This document shows positions 1 to 7,630 of a stretch of 35,013 nt of DNA, one piece after another. The stretch is from Nitrobacter winogradskyi. Its GTDB lineage: Bacteria > Pseudomonadota > Alphaproteobacteria > Rhizobiales > Xanthobacteraceae. A model generated the notes under the pieces. It had not been told where the DNA came from. It worked only from the letters and a program-made list of their open reading frames with translations, and made no database searches. Numbering within the stretch: position 1 is the first letter of the stretch; the number at the start of each line of letters is the position of its first letter. The DNA is taken from contig NZ_BJNF01000012.1 of the NCBI RefSeq assembly GCF_006539545.1, forward strand, positions 1-35,013. Reading direction: 5' to 3'. The translations under genes and the position numbers were made by a program.

Positions 1-2782
1 CCCCCCCCCGCGCGCCGGAGGCGCGCGACCCTCCCCCTCCAGGAGAGGGTGAAGATGAACGCGGCGGCAGATTGGCGCTGCCGCCATACTTCTTCTTGCC
101 GGCGTAGCTTCCCGCCTTTGCCGCGACGCCGCGCTGCTTGATGGTGGGATCGTCGACGACGGCCAACTCGGTGGCGCGCAGCCGCTTCACCTCGTCGCGC
201 AGTCTTGCGGCTTCCTCGAAGTTCAGGTCGGCGGCGGCCTCGCGCATCCGCGTTTCCAGATCGGAGAGTACCGCCTCGAAATTATGGCCGATCGCGATCG
301 CGTCGTCGGCCATGCCACCGTCGCCGATTTCAACCAGCACATGGTCGCGCTCGTAGACGCTGTTGAGGATATCACCGATGGATTTCTTGATACTCTCCGG
401 CGTGATGCCGTGGGCGGTGTTATACTCCACCTGCTTCTCGCGGCGGCGGTCGGTCTCGGCGATGGAGCGCTGCATCGATCCGGTGACCTGATCGGCATAG
501 AGGATCACCCGGCCTTCGACGTTGCGGGCCGCGCGGCCGATGGTCTGGATCAGCGAGGTCTCGCTGCGCAGGAAGCCCTCCTTGTCGGCGTCGAGGATGG
601 CGACCAGCGCGCATTCCGGAATATCGAGACCCTCGCGCAGCAGGTTGATGCCGACCAGCGCGTCGAACGCGCCGAGCCTGAGATCGCGGATGATCTCGAT
701 GCGCTCGATAGTGTCGATGTCCGAGTGCATGTAGCGGACGCGGATGCCCTGCTCGTGCAGATATTCGGTGAGGTCCTCCGCCATGCGCTTGGTCAGCACG
801 GTGATGAGCGAGCGGTAGCCCTTCGCCGCGGTGGCGCGCACCTCGCCGACGAGGTCGTCCACCTGCGTGCGCGCGGGGCGGATGTCGACCGGCGGATCGA
901 TCAGGCCGGTCGGGCGGATCACCTGCTCGACGAACACGCCGCCGCTTTCGTTCAGTTCCCACGCGGCGGGGGTGGCGGACACCGCGATCGATTGCGGGCG
1001 CATCATGTCCCATTCTTCAAAACGCAGCGGCCGGTTGTCCATGCAGGAGGGCAGGCGGAATCCGTATTCGGCCAGCGTCGCCTTGCGGCGGAAGTCGCCC
1101 TTGAACATCGCGCCGATCTGCGGGATCGAGACATGGCTCTCGTCGGCAAACACCAGCGCGTTGTCGGGGACGTATTCGAACAGCGTCGGCGGCGGCTCGC
1201 CGGGACGGCGGCCGGTGAGATAGCGCGAATAGTTCTCGATGCCGGCGCAGCTTCCGGTCGCCTCCATCATTTCGAGGTCGAAGGTGGTGCGCTGCTCCAG
1301 CCGCTGTGCTTCCAGAAGGCGGCCCTGCGCGTGCAACTGGTCGAGCCGCTGCTTCAGCTCCGCCTTGATGCTCTTGATCGCCTGCACCAGCGTCGGGCGC
1401 GGCGTCACGTAGTGCGAATTGGAATAGACCTTGATGAAGTCGAGTTCGTCCTGCTTGTGGCCGGTGAGGGGATCGAACTCCTCGATGCTCTCGACCTCGT
1501 CGCCGAACAGGTTGACGCGCCAGGCCCGATCCTCGTAGTGCGCCGGGAAAATGTCGATGACGTCGCCGCGCACGCGAAAGGTGCCGCGGGTGAAATCGGC
1601 CGAGGTGCGCTTGTATTGCAGCGCCACGAGGTCGGCGATGAGCTGGCGCTGGTCGATGCGCTCGCCGCGCTTCAACGCGAAGGTCATGGCGGTGTAGGTT
1701 TCCACCGAGCCGATGCCGTAGATGCACGAGACCGAGGCGACGATGATGACGTCGTCGCGTTCCAGCAGCGCACGGGTCGCCGCATGACGCATGCGGTCGA
1801 TCTGCTCGTTGATCGAGGAATCCTTCTCGATGTAGGTGTCGGTGCGCGGGACGTAGGCTTCAGGCTGATAGTAGTCGTAATAGCTGACGAAGTATTCCAC
1901 CGCGTTATCGGGGAAGAAACTCTTGAACTCGCCGTAGAGCTGCGCCGCCAGCGTCTTGTTCGGCGCGAGGATCAAAGCCGGGCGCTGCGTGGCTTCGATC
2001 ACCTTGGCCATGGTGTAGGTCTTGCCGGAGCCGGTGACGCCGAGCAGCACCTGGGTGCGATCGTTGCGCCGGATGCCTTCCACCAGTTCGCGGATCGCCT
2101 GCGGCTGGTCGCCTTTGGGCTGATACTCCGACCTGATCTCGAACCGCACGCCGCCTTCGCTCTTCTCCGGTCGCGGCGGGCGGTGCGGCGTCCAGAGCTT
2201 CAGCGAGCCGTCGCCCGTCTTGAATTCGGGCCGGCCGTCGCGCAGTAGCGCCTCCAGCGATTCCGCCGTCGCCTTGACGCCGAGGCCTTCCATCCTGCTG
2301 CGCGGCGGCCGCGCCAGGGCGTCATCGTCGTCCTCGGCGGTTGGAAGGCCCAGTTGTCGCGCCAGTTCGGGATCGAGCGTCGGAATCGTGGCCGATGTGC
2401 CGTAGTTGGCCTGCGGTGCTTCGTCGAAGCCGCTCCCTTTCTTTACCTCCCCCTTGAGGGGAGAGTGTGGACCTGCCGCATCCCGTTTCGCGGTGGCGTC
2501 GCTCTTGCCGCGCGTTGACCTCCGCGCGCGATGCGCCGCGGCCTCGCCGCCGGAGCGGCGGTCCCACGAATTGTCCGGCGGAGGCTGCAGTCCGGTTCCC
2601 GATCCAAGGCCGGCGTCGCCGCGGTTGATGGCGGGATTGAGCAGGTCGGCCAACGCCGGCCCGATCGGCTGCACTTCGGGACGATGCGCCTTCGGTTTCG
2701 AGGTTTGCGACGTCGCGGTTTTTGACTTCCGTGAGCCCTGCGCTTTACCGGGTTTTTCAGGAGGATTGGGAGCTTTCGCCAT
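1..2782 (-). CDS. uvrB: Excinuclease ABC subunit UvrB (3' end outside window)
   Basis: UvrB is the damage-verifying helicase-like subunit of nucleotide excision repair; it is loaded on DNA by UvrA and recruits UvrC. 927 residues are readable and the frame is still open at the window edge. Visible are the Walker A GVTGSGKT (Lys near residue 254), the beta-hairpin motif [12 protein letters not shown] (about 300), the helicase motif QTIGRAAR (about 746) and the C-terminal UVR helix pair (about 838-872). The Walker lysine is residue 45 in E. coli UvrB, so there is a low-complexity N-terminal extension of about 200 residues. The start is the ATG opening [13 protein letters not shown]. The extension reads through a short palindrome (2447-2463), and the C-terminus reads through two more (9-27 and 28-50). 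Identity is certain; start and true C-terminus are less so. I see no LexA box directly upstream. Confidence 0.96.
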   Translation of the reverse strand, partial: MAKAPNPPEKPGKAQGSRKSKTATSQTSKPKAHRPEVQPIGPALADLLNPAINRGDAGLGSGTGLQPPPDNSWDRRSGGEAAAHRARRSTRGKSDATAKRDAAGPHSPLKGEVKKGSGFDEAPQANYGTSATIPTLDPELARQLGLPTAEDDDDALARPPRSRMEGLGVKATAESLEALLRDGRPEFKTGDGSLKLWTPHRPPRPEKSEGGVRFEIRSEYQPKGDQPQAIRELVEGIRRNDRTQVLLGVTGSGKTYTMAKVIEATQRPALILAPNKTLAAQLYGEFKSFFPDNAVEYFVSYYDYYQPEAYVPRTDTYIEKDSSINEQIDRMRHAATRALLERDDVIIVASVSCIYGIGSVETYTAMTFALKRGERIDQRQLIADLVALQYKRTSADFTRGTFRVRGDVIDIFPAHYEDRAWRVNLFGDEVESIEEFDPLTGHKQDELDFIKVYSNSHYVTPRPTLVQAIKSIKAELKQRLDQLHAQGRLLEAQRLEQRTTFDLEMMEATGSCAGIENYSRYLTGRRPGEPPPTLFEYVPDNALVFADESHVSIPQIGAMFKGDFRRKATLAEYGFRLPSCMDNRPLRFEEWDMMRPQSIAVSATPAAWELNESGGVFVEQVIRPTGLIDPPVDIRPARTQVDDLVGEVRATAAKGYRSLITVLTKRMAEDLTEYLHEQGIRVRYMHSDIDTIERIEIIRDLRLGAFDALVGINLLREGLDIPECALVAILDADKEGFLRSETSLIQTIGRAARNVEGRVILYADQVTGSMQRSIAETDRRREKQVEYNTAHGITPESIKKSIGDILNSVYERDHVLVEIGDGGMADDAIAIGHNFEAVLSDLETRMREAAADLNFEEAARLRDEVKRLRATELAVVDDPTIKQRGVAAKAGSYAGKKKYGGSANLPPRSSSPSPGGGGSRASGARGG
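9..50. repeat. Adjacent palindromes read through by the uvrB 3' end
   Basis: CGCGCGCC (9-16) and GGCGCGCG (20-27) form a perfect 8-bp inverted repeat around GGA. ACCCTC (28-33) and GAGGGT (45-50) form a second 6-bp one. In the uvrB frame they encode a Ser/Pro/Gly/Arg-rich tail following the conserved [13 protein letters not shown] segment. The look is that of an intergenic palindromic repeat that has become coding. Confidence 0.6.
2447..2463. repeat. Short palindrome inside the uvrB coding region
   Basis: CTCCCC (2447-2452) and GGGGAG (2458-2463) form a 6-bp inverted repeat around a 5-base loop. It lies in frame in the low-complexity N-terminal extension of UvrB and encodes part of the stretch SPLKGEVKK. 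It resembles the C-rich/G-rich palindromes within thiC and at the uvrB 3' end. Confidence 0.5.
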
Positions 2783-2852
2783 GCGGGCAATATGGGGCGA
2801 ATCCAGCGCGCACGAAAGGGCGCAATCACACGGATGCGCACCGATGCCACGG

Positions 2853-3056
2853 TCACGTCTTTGGCGATGATGACCTCGACACGGCCTTTCGCAGGCAATC
2901 GCGGCACAGACAGTCGCCGCCGCCTTCGGTCGGCATTGGCAGCCGTCCGGGCTCCTCGTCGCACCAGCAGTTCCCGGATGGATCGCAATTGAATTCCGTT
3001 CCGCAGCCGGAACAGATGAGGCGGCGAATGGCTTGCTGTCCGGCCGGGCGTGTCAT
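2853..3056 (-). CDS. Small cysteine-rich CWC-family protein
   Basis: This 67-residue protein carries the cysteine pattern of the Cys_rich_CWC family: [10 protein letters not shown], then GNCWCDE, then CLCRDCL. The spaced Cys pairs suggest metal (probably zinc) binding, but the family has no established function and I infer none. An open frame continues upstream to 3155, but that part is translated from a dispersed palindromic repeat (3075-3124), so I chose the internal ATG at 3056 ([13 protein letters not shown]). It lies 70 bases upstream of uvrB on the same strand, and the two could be cotranscribed. Family recognition is by motif only. Confidence 0.8.
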   Translation of the reverse strand: MTRPAGQQAIRRLICSGCGTEFNCDPSGNCWCDEEPGRLPMPTEGGGDCLCRDCLRKAVSRSSSPKT

Positions 3057-3074
3057 GGCGTTGGGAGTGTTCTT

Positions 3075-3124
3075 ATAGCGTTTTCGAGCGAAGTGGAATC
3101 CGGTTCGCGTAAAGAAAACGCGTC
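3075..3124 (+). repeat. Dispersed palindromic element, copy A (internally deleted)
   Basis: The copy begins ATAGCGTTTTCGAGCGAAG and ends AAAGAAAACGCGTC. These are the two ends of the roughly 75-bp element seen elsewhere in the window. The central part containing GGGCTTGAGCCC is missing. It lies directly upstream of the CWC gene start. Confidence 0.8.
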
Positions 3125-3211
3125 GAATAGGCCGGGTGTATCGATGCGCAACCATACGTCCGGATCCATACCCGATGAAATCCCGGCAGGCGCATTCTTT
3201 CCGCGGCGAGA

Positions 3212-4027
3212 TTATTCGGCCGCGCGAAGGCGATGGACCGGGAGGCGGCGGTCGCCGCCGCGCAGCGACAGATAATAGTCGGCATCCGCCGGATCGTCCG
3301 TGCGGCGAATGAGATCGGTCACCGGCGTATAGCTCAGCATCCGGCCGCCGTCCGGAAGCGCTGTGCAGATGAAGCGCAGCACCTGGCCATTTCTAAGCTT
3401 GATATTGATCGGGGTCGGATCGCCCGCGCGTACCATGCCGACGCGCTCGGCGATGAAATGGCTGAGTTCGTCCTGCGGCAGTTCATATGCGCCGGTATCG
3501 CGACCATGATACATCAGCGCGATAAACGGCGGCCTGCTGTCGGCCTTCTCATCCGGGAGCGAAAAGTAATGCCGGAATGCGCGGTTGATGAACTCGGCGC
3601 GGGTGTCCGCGTCGAGCATGACGATCCCGATGCCGGTCTGGTCGAGGGCGGCGGTCAGCCGTGCCGCTGTCGCGTGCCGCTCACGCTCCCGATCGAGCGC
3701 GTTCATCATCCGCGATCGTAGCAGTCCGGTGATCAGGGCGGCGGCGCCGGCAGCCAGGGTCAGCAATCCGAGATGCAGAAGGATGGAACCCTCAGCCACC
3801 GCCGCGTTGTCATCCCCCAGAAAACCTGCGGAGGCCAGAACAGCTATCCCGGCGCTGATCAGGCCGGAAGCTGTTCCACCAAGCGAGCCGGCGAGTGCGA
3901 CGACACAGATATACAGTGCTGACAGGTTCGGAACGGCGGCGAGGTCGTGATCGGCATAGATGGACGCGCCTGCGATCAGCATCGCGAGAGCCGGTCCCAC
4001 TATCATTCGCCAGTCGATGCGCATCAC
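3212..4027 (-). CDS. Membrane-anchored PAS-domain protein without output domain
   Basis: The 271-residue protein has an N-terminal membrane region with hydrophobic stretches at about 8-25, 38-72 and 82-104, probably four helices. A short coiled linker rich in Arg and Glu (about 108-125) leads to one PAS-like domain (about 125-240) containing GIVMLDADTRAEFINRAF. Such modules usually precede a histidine kinase, GGDEF or methyl-acceptor domain, but this frame stops about 30 residues after the PAS fold with TAA. It may sense a signal and act through a partner, or be the remnant of a longer kinase; I see no downstream kinase sequence on this strand. The start could be the first or second Met (MMRIDWRM). 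Divergent from the coiled-coil gene at 4213. Confidence 0.82.
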   Translation of the reverse strand: MMRIDWRMIVGPALAMLIAGASIYADHDLAAVPNLSALYICVVALAGSLGGTASGLISAGIAVLASAGFLGDDNAAVAEGSILLHLGLLTLAAGAAALITGLLRSRMMNALDRERERHATAARLTAALDQTGIGIVMLDADTRAEFINRAFRHYFSLPDEKADSRPPFIALMYHGRDTGAYELPQDELSHFIAERVGMVRAGDPTPINIKLRNGQVLRFICTALPDGGRMLSYTPVTDLIRRTDDPADADYYLSLRGGDRRLPVHRLRAAE

Positions 4028-4212
4028 CGTTCCATGATACCGAATGAGATTAAATCCGGTTCGATGACAAGTGGTTGCACGATCCCAGGATTTTCATCGC
4101 CAGCGTTAACGGCGTCTAATGCGGCGGAATGCGATTTGAAACGAATGCCCCGTCCCTTGAACAGCGTTCCGCAAGGCTGTTGTCAGGGACTCATTGTGAG
4201 ATGAGAGGTCCA

Positions 4213-4581
4213 ATGAACAATCGAAGCCTTCCGTTGATGCTGATGATCGTAGCCCTCTATGTGCCCGGTTCCGGCGCCGTCCTGGCCCAGGATGTTCCCG
4301 GCATTGAGATATGCACCGTCGAAAAGAAAATGGAGCGGCGAACAAGCTGCCTGCAGAGCAACATCAATTTCCTGCAGACCTCACTCACCAGACAGGTCAC
4401 TGACAGCAGCCGGAAGATCGACGCGGCCAACCGACAGATACAGGAGCTCGAGAGCACGGTTGCGGATTTGCGGAAGGCGGTGGCCGAGCTTCAGGCGGCG
4501 GGCAAGAAGCAACCGCAGTTGCCGGTGAAGGACGACAAAAAAACTCCGGCGAAGGAGGAGATAAAGCAGGAGGCGAAGTAG
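4213..4581 (+). CDS. Small exported coiled-coil protein of unknown function
   Basis: This 122-residue protein starts with a signal peptide (MNNRSLPLMLMIVALYVPG, with a probable cut near AVLAQD). It has two cysteines (CTVEKKM and TSCLQSN), a heptad-like helical segment at about 45-95 (SSRKIDAANRQIQELEST and onward) and a Lys/Glu-rich tail ending KQEAK. The start at 4213 is preceded by GAGAGG at a good distance; an in-frame ATG at 4201 is less well placed. I do not recognise a named family. It is probably a periplasmic protein that oligomerises through its coiled coil. It stands alone before the GNAT gene, separated by about 135 bases. Confidence 0.75.
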   Translation: MNNRSLPLMLMIVALYVPGSGAVLAQDVPGIEICTVEKKMERRTSCLQSNINFLQTSLTRQVTDSSRKIDAANRQIQELESTVADLRKAVAELQAAGKKQPQLPVKDDKKTPAKEEIKQEAK

Positions 4582-4717
4582 TTCAGGCGGCTTGCCCGGC
4601 CTCCTTCAGCCGCCCGCAGCCGTCCCGCCGCGCGATCGCGACGTTAAGTCAGGCAAAATTGCTTTTGCAAATTTCGTCGCGATCGCGCAAATGGCGGTAC
4701 AAGGAACGGAGTATGCT

Positions 4718-5311
4718 ATGCCCTGGCTGCAGCCGGTCACACTCGAAGGACCTCATGCGCGGCTCGAGCCGCTGTCGCAGGAACATCGCGAAGCCCTTGT
4801 GGACGCGGTAAAAGACGGCGAAATCTGGAAGATCTGGTACACCTTCGTTCCCGCGCCGGAGAAAATGGAGGCCGAGATCGAACGGCGGCTGTCTCTGCAA
4901 GCAGCCGGAACCATGCTGCCTTTCACGGTGCGGGATGCGGAGGGACGAATCGCGGGCATGACAACCTACATGAACGTCGATTCCGCAAGCTGTCGCGTCG
5001 AGATCGGCTCGACATGGTATGCGAAGCGCGTTCAGCGCACGGCGGTCAATACCCAGTGCAAGCTGCTGATGCTCACCCACGCGTTCGAGAAGCTGAATTG
5101 CATCGCCGTCGAGTTCCGTACACACGTCTTCAATCATGTCAGCCGGCGCGGCCTCGAGCGACTTGGCGCCAGGCAGGATGGCACCTTGCGCAACCGGCAG
5201 ATGTCACCAAACGTGACGCTGCGGGACACCGTCGTCTACAGCATTCTTCCCGGCGAGTGGCCGAAAGTGAAGGCGCATCTCTCCTACGAGCTCAATGAAA
5301 AGCGTCGATAG
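4718..5311 (+). CDS. GNAT-family N-acetyltransferase
   Basis: The 197-residue protein has the start of the RimJ/RimL-like GNAT group: MPWLQPVTLEGPHARLEPLS. It continues with the AGMTTYMNVD strand, the VEIGSTWYAKRVQRTAVN segment that replaces the usual acetyl-CoA loop motif, and a C-terminal FRTHVFNHVSRRGLERLGA helix where members of this group bind the cofactor. It should transfer an acetyl group from acetyl-CoA to an amine on a protein or small molecule, but the substrate cannot be read. The ATG at 4718 is preceded by ACGGAG 6 bases upstream and gives the usual family length; in-frame starts at 4592 and 4691 only add non-conserved residues. A strong terminator follows at 5365-5399. Confidence 0.9.
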   Translation: MPWLQPVTLEGPHARLEPLSQEHREALVDAVKDGEIWKIWYTFVPAPEKMEAEIERRLSLQAAGTMLPFTVRDAEGRIAGMTTYMNVDSASCRVEIGSTWYAKRVQRTAVNTQCKLLMLTHAFEKLNCIAVEFRTHVFNHVSRRGLERLGARQDGTLRNRQMSPNVTLRDTVVYSILPGEWPKVKAHLSYELNEKRR

Positions 5312-5364
5312 ATCCCGCCGTCTCATCACGTGAGCGAACCCGTTGCTGACATTTGATAGATAAG

Positions 5365-5412
5365 AGTCTTTCACCGCTTCATGGAAACGGTGAAAGACTT
5401 TATCTTTATGTT
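5365..5412 (+). terminator. Rho-independent terminator after the GNAT gene
   Basis: AGTCTTTCACCG (5365-5376) pairs perfectly with CGGTGAAAGACT (5388-5399) around an 11-base loop. A T-rich tract follows (TTATCTTTATGTTTT). It lies 53 bases after the GNAT stop codon. Confidence 0.85.
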
Positions 5413-5414
5413 TT

Positions 5415-5489
5415 ACGCGTTTTCTTTACGCGAACCGGATCCATCCTTAGGGCTCAAGCCCGAGGATATGCTTCGCTCGAAAACGCTAT
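5415..5489 (-). repeat. Dispersed palindromic element, copy B (full length)
   Basis: Full 75-bp copy on the minus strand, with ends ACGCGTTTTC and GAAAACGCTAT and the central GGGCTCAAGCCC hairpin. By eye it matches copy C (6393-6467) in reverse complement at all but about three positions. It ends at the first in-frame ATG of the sulfurtransferase, and the open frame upstream of that gene is translated from it. Confidence 0.92.
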
Positions 5490-5511
5490 GAGCCTCATGA
5501 TGGACATCGCC

Positions 5512-6366
5512 ATGAACCCCACCCTCGACGACCCTCTCGTTTCCACCGAATGGCTGGCCGCGCATCTCGGTGAGGTCAAGGTCATTGATGCGTCGTTCAA
5601 GATGCCCGGCGTGCTGCCGCTGGCGGTCGATGATTTTTATGCCGCGCATATTCCGGGCGCGGTGTTCTTCGATGTCGATGCCGTATCGGATCGCGCATCG
5701 CCGCTTCCGCATATGTATCCGGATGCCGCGCAGTTCGCGCGCGATGTCGGCGCGCTTGGGATTTCCTCGAAGGATACGGTCGTTGTTTATGACAATGGTG
5801 GCTGGCTTGCCGGGCCACGGGCGTGGTGGATGTTCCTGTCGTTCGGCCATGCCGATGTCCGGGTGCTTGACGGCGGTCTGAAGAAATGGCGCGCGGAAGG
5901 CCGTCCGGTCGAATCCGGCAAGGTTGCGCCGGAGCCGGGCCACTTCATCGCGACCTTCGATCCGTTTTTTGTGCGCGGCAAGGCTCAGCTCGTGAGCAAC
6001 CTGTCGTCACCTCGCGAGCAACTGGTCGATGCGCGCGCGGCGGCTCGCTTCACGGGCGCGGTGGCGGAGCCGAGGCAGGGCTTGCGTTCGGGTCATATCC
6101 CTGGCAGCCGTAACCTGCCCTACGCCGAGTTGTTCGATCCCGGGACCGGCGTCATGAAGCCACTGGACGAAACTCGCGCTGCGTTTACCCGCGCCGGCGT
6201 GGATCTGGCAAAGCCGATCGTCACCACCTGCGGCTCGGGGGTTTCGGCCGCGGTGCTGACGCTTGCACTCTACCGTCTCGGCGCGAGGGGGTCGGCGCTC
6301 TATGACGGATCATGGTCGGAGTGGGGCCTGGAGGAGGGACCGCCGATCGCCACCGGACCTGCCTGA
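5512..6366 (+). CDS. sseA: 3-mercaptopyruvate/thiosulfate sulfurtransferase (tandem rhodanese)
   Basis: The 284-residue protein has two rhodanese domains. The first, inactive one is at about 8-135 (EWLAAHLGEVKVIDAS, HIPGAVFFDVDAVSD, YDNGGWLAGPRAWWM). The second, catalytic one is at about 160-275 with active-site Cys240 in the loop TTCGSGVSAA. That CGSGV loop is typical of mercaptopyruvate sulfurtransferases rather than of thiosulfate enzymes (CRKGV). It moves sulfur from 3-mercaptopyruvate to thiol acceptors or cyanide in the cytoplasm. Starts at 5488, 5497, 5500 and 5512 are possible; I prefer 5512 (MNPTLDDPLVSTEWL) because it gives family length and has GATGGA upstream. The gene is bracketed by inverted copies of the dispersed repeat. 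Confidence 0.92.
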   Translation: MNPTLDDPLVSTEWLAAHLGEVKVIDASFKMPGVLPLAVDDFYAAHIPGAVFFDVDAVSDRASPLPHMYPDAAQFARDVGALGISSKDTVVVYDNGGWLAGPRAWWMFLSFGHADVRVLDGGLKKWRAEGRPVESGKVAPEPGHFIATFDPFFVRGKAQLVSNLSSPREQLVDARAAARFTGAVAEPRQGLRSGHIPGSRNLPYAELFDPGTGVMKPLDETRAAFTRAGVDLAKPIVTTCGSGVSAAVLTLALYRLGARGSALYDGSWSEWGLEEGPPIATGPA

Positions 6367-6392
6367 AAAAACCGCTCGAACCACCGCGGCTG

Positions 6393-6467
6393 TAGCGTTT
6401 TCGAGCGAAGCATGTCCTCGGGCTTGAGCCCTAAGGATGGATCCGGTTCGCGTGAAGAAAACGCGTC
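6393..6467 (+). repeat. Dispersed palindromic element, copy C (full length)
   Basis: Full copy in plus orientation, from TAGCGTTTTCGAGCGAAG to GAAGAAAACGCGTC. It has the central hairpin GGGCTTGAGCCC and inverted ends GCGTTTTC/GAAAACGC. It lies 26 bases after the sulfurtransferase stop, between two convergent genes, where its hairpins could also act as a two-way terminator. Confidence 0.92.
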
Positions 6468-6495
6468 AGAACATAGGTAGGGGGAGGTTGCGGAA

Positions 6496-7302
6496 TCAGC
6501 GATGTGAGTGGCGGGTCTTATGGCGGTGGCGATGGGAGTGCCGCTTGGCGGCACGCGGCGTCTTCGCGGATGAGCGTTTGGTGGCCGACGGCACGGGATC
6601 ACCCGCCTCCGCGGCTTCTGCGGGACGTTGGCTTGGCAGGGGCGGTTTGAAATCATCCTTGACCGGAGGTGTCGTGGTTTCTCCCGCCTCGGATGTTGTC
6701 CCGTCGGTTGGGGCGGCATAGCTTTTCGCGGCCGGTGGGATGTCGGATTCACTCGGCGGGTTGACGGCTTCGCCGGCTTTGACGGGCGTCTCTTCGCCTG
6801 GGCCTGTCGCCGGCTCCGGCGCGGCGGCGTTGGCGGGCGTTGTGTCGGCCGCTGACGGGGACGCGGCGGAGCCTGATGGCGGCGGAGAAGCTGCCGGCGC
6901 TTCGTCGGCCGGTGTCGCTTCGGCCGGAGTCACTGGTGTGTCTGCGGTGGGCGTGGCCGGAGGCGCATCCGTTGTTGGCGTGTTGGCTGCTGGCGCACCG
7001 GTTTCCTGGCGCGCGTCCGGCGAGGCCGCTTCTGTGCTCTGTGCGTCGCGCTGGCTCTGTGCTTCGTGCTGGCTTGCTTCCGGCGGGGTGGACTCGGCGG
7101 CGGGTTTCTCAACCTGCAGCACGGCCAGCGTCGGCTGCTGGGTTTCTCCAGATCCGAACGTGGTGTCGGGCGTCTGTTTGAGAGGCAGGCTTGCGAATTC
7201 TTCGTGGGTTGCTCTCAGCAAAGCCGCGGCGCCCAGGCCGAAGATCAGCAGTGAGATCGTCAGCGTAACCGCGACGAATAAGGAGCGAAAGCCGGGTAGC
7301 AT
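6496..7302 (-). CDS. Membrane-anchored Pro/Ala/Thr-rich protein with His/Arg tail
   Basis: The 268-residue protein has one N-terminal hydrophobic helix (about 8-29, SLFVAVTLTISLLIFGLGAA) followed by a conserved-looking RATHEEFASLPLKQ segment. Then comes a long disordered stretch of Pro, Ala, Thr, Glu and Ser (about 60-245). The C-terminus is very basic and histidine-rich (KRHSHRHRHKTRHSHR). No catalytic domain is visible. The layout suggests a type II anchored protein spanning the periplasm, whose tail might bind metal, peptidoglycan or nucleic acid; this is inference only. The third-position G/C bias supports real coding. It is divergent from the L,D-transpeptidase gene with about 330 bases between the starts, and convergent with sseA. 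Confidence 0.78.
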   Translation of the reverse strand: MLPGFRSLFVAVTLTISLLIFGLGAAALLRATHEEFASLPLKQTPDTTFGSGETQQPTLAVLQVEKPAAESTPPEASQHEAQSQRDAQSTEAASPDARQETGAPAANTPTTDAPPATPTADTPVTPAEATPADEAPAASPPPSGSAASPSAADTTPANAAAPEPATGPGEETPVKAGEAVNPPSESDIPPAAKSYAAPTDGTTSEAGETTTPPVKDDFKPPLPSQRPAEAAEAGDPVPSATKRSSAKTPRAAKRHSHRHRHKTRHSHR

Positions 7303-7630
7303 GGGTACGGTTGCGCCTTCCCGCGTGTCTTCCGACGATAATCGGCCATCAACGCGACTGAATTACGGGGCAGACTGCCGAATCAGAGCGTGTTGAGAAT
7401 ACAGCAAGGGACTCGCTTGTGCGCCCCAAAAACCACCGCCCGCAAGCGTCGCGGGGATGTCGGCAGGAACCGGCGCGGCCAGCCGGTGATGCCCGAAGGT
7501 CACGGTTGGCCGCGATCTGCGAATTATGACCGTTCCGGGAGGCTTTTGGCCGAATCGTCTTGAATGCGCCGCGATCCTGCGCGATGTCGCCGTTAACGAT
7601 CCGGTGTCTGGTTGGGTTTATACAAGGGCG
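7303..7630. other. Divergent intergenic region, no gene seen
   Basis: These 328 bases separate the two divergent starts and should hold both promoters. In-frame sequence upstream of the L,D-transpeptidase reaches 7526, but it lacks a ribosome site and a signal peptide, so I treat it as untranslated. I see no repeat copy, no clear hairpin and no confident -35/-10 pair. Confidence 0.5.

Noticed and set aside
284-2248. 654-codon open frame on the plus strand opposite uvrB
   Set aside because: It is antisense to the clear UvrB frame; the product is Arg/Asp/Val/Ala-rich without motifs, as expected of a high-GC shadow.
2783-2960. Search for a LexA box upstream of uvrB
   Set aside because: No GAAC-N7-GAAC or GTTC-N7-GTTC found in the region before uvrB and the CWC gene.
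5353-5511. N-terminal extension of the sulfurtransferase frame
   Set aside because: The extra residues (VFFTRTGSILRAQARGYASL and nearby) are translated from repeat copy B and a terminator; no ribosome site.
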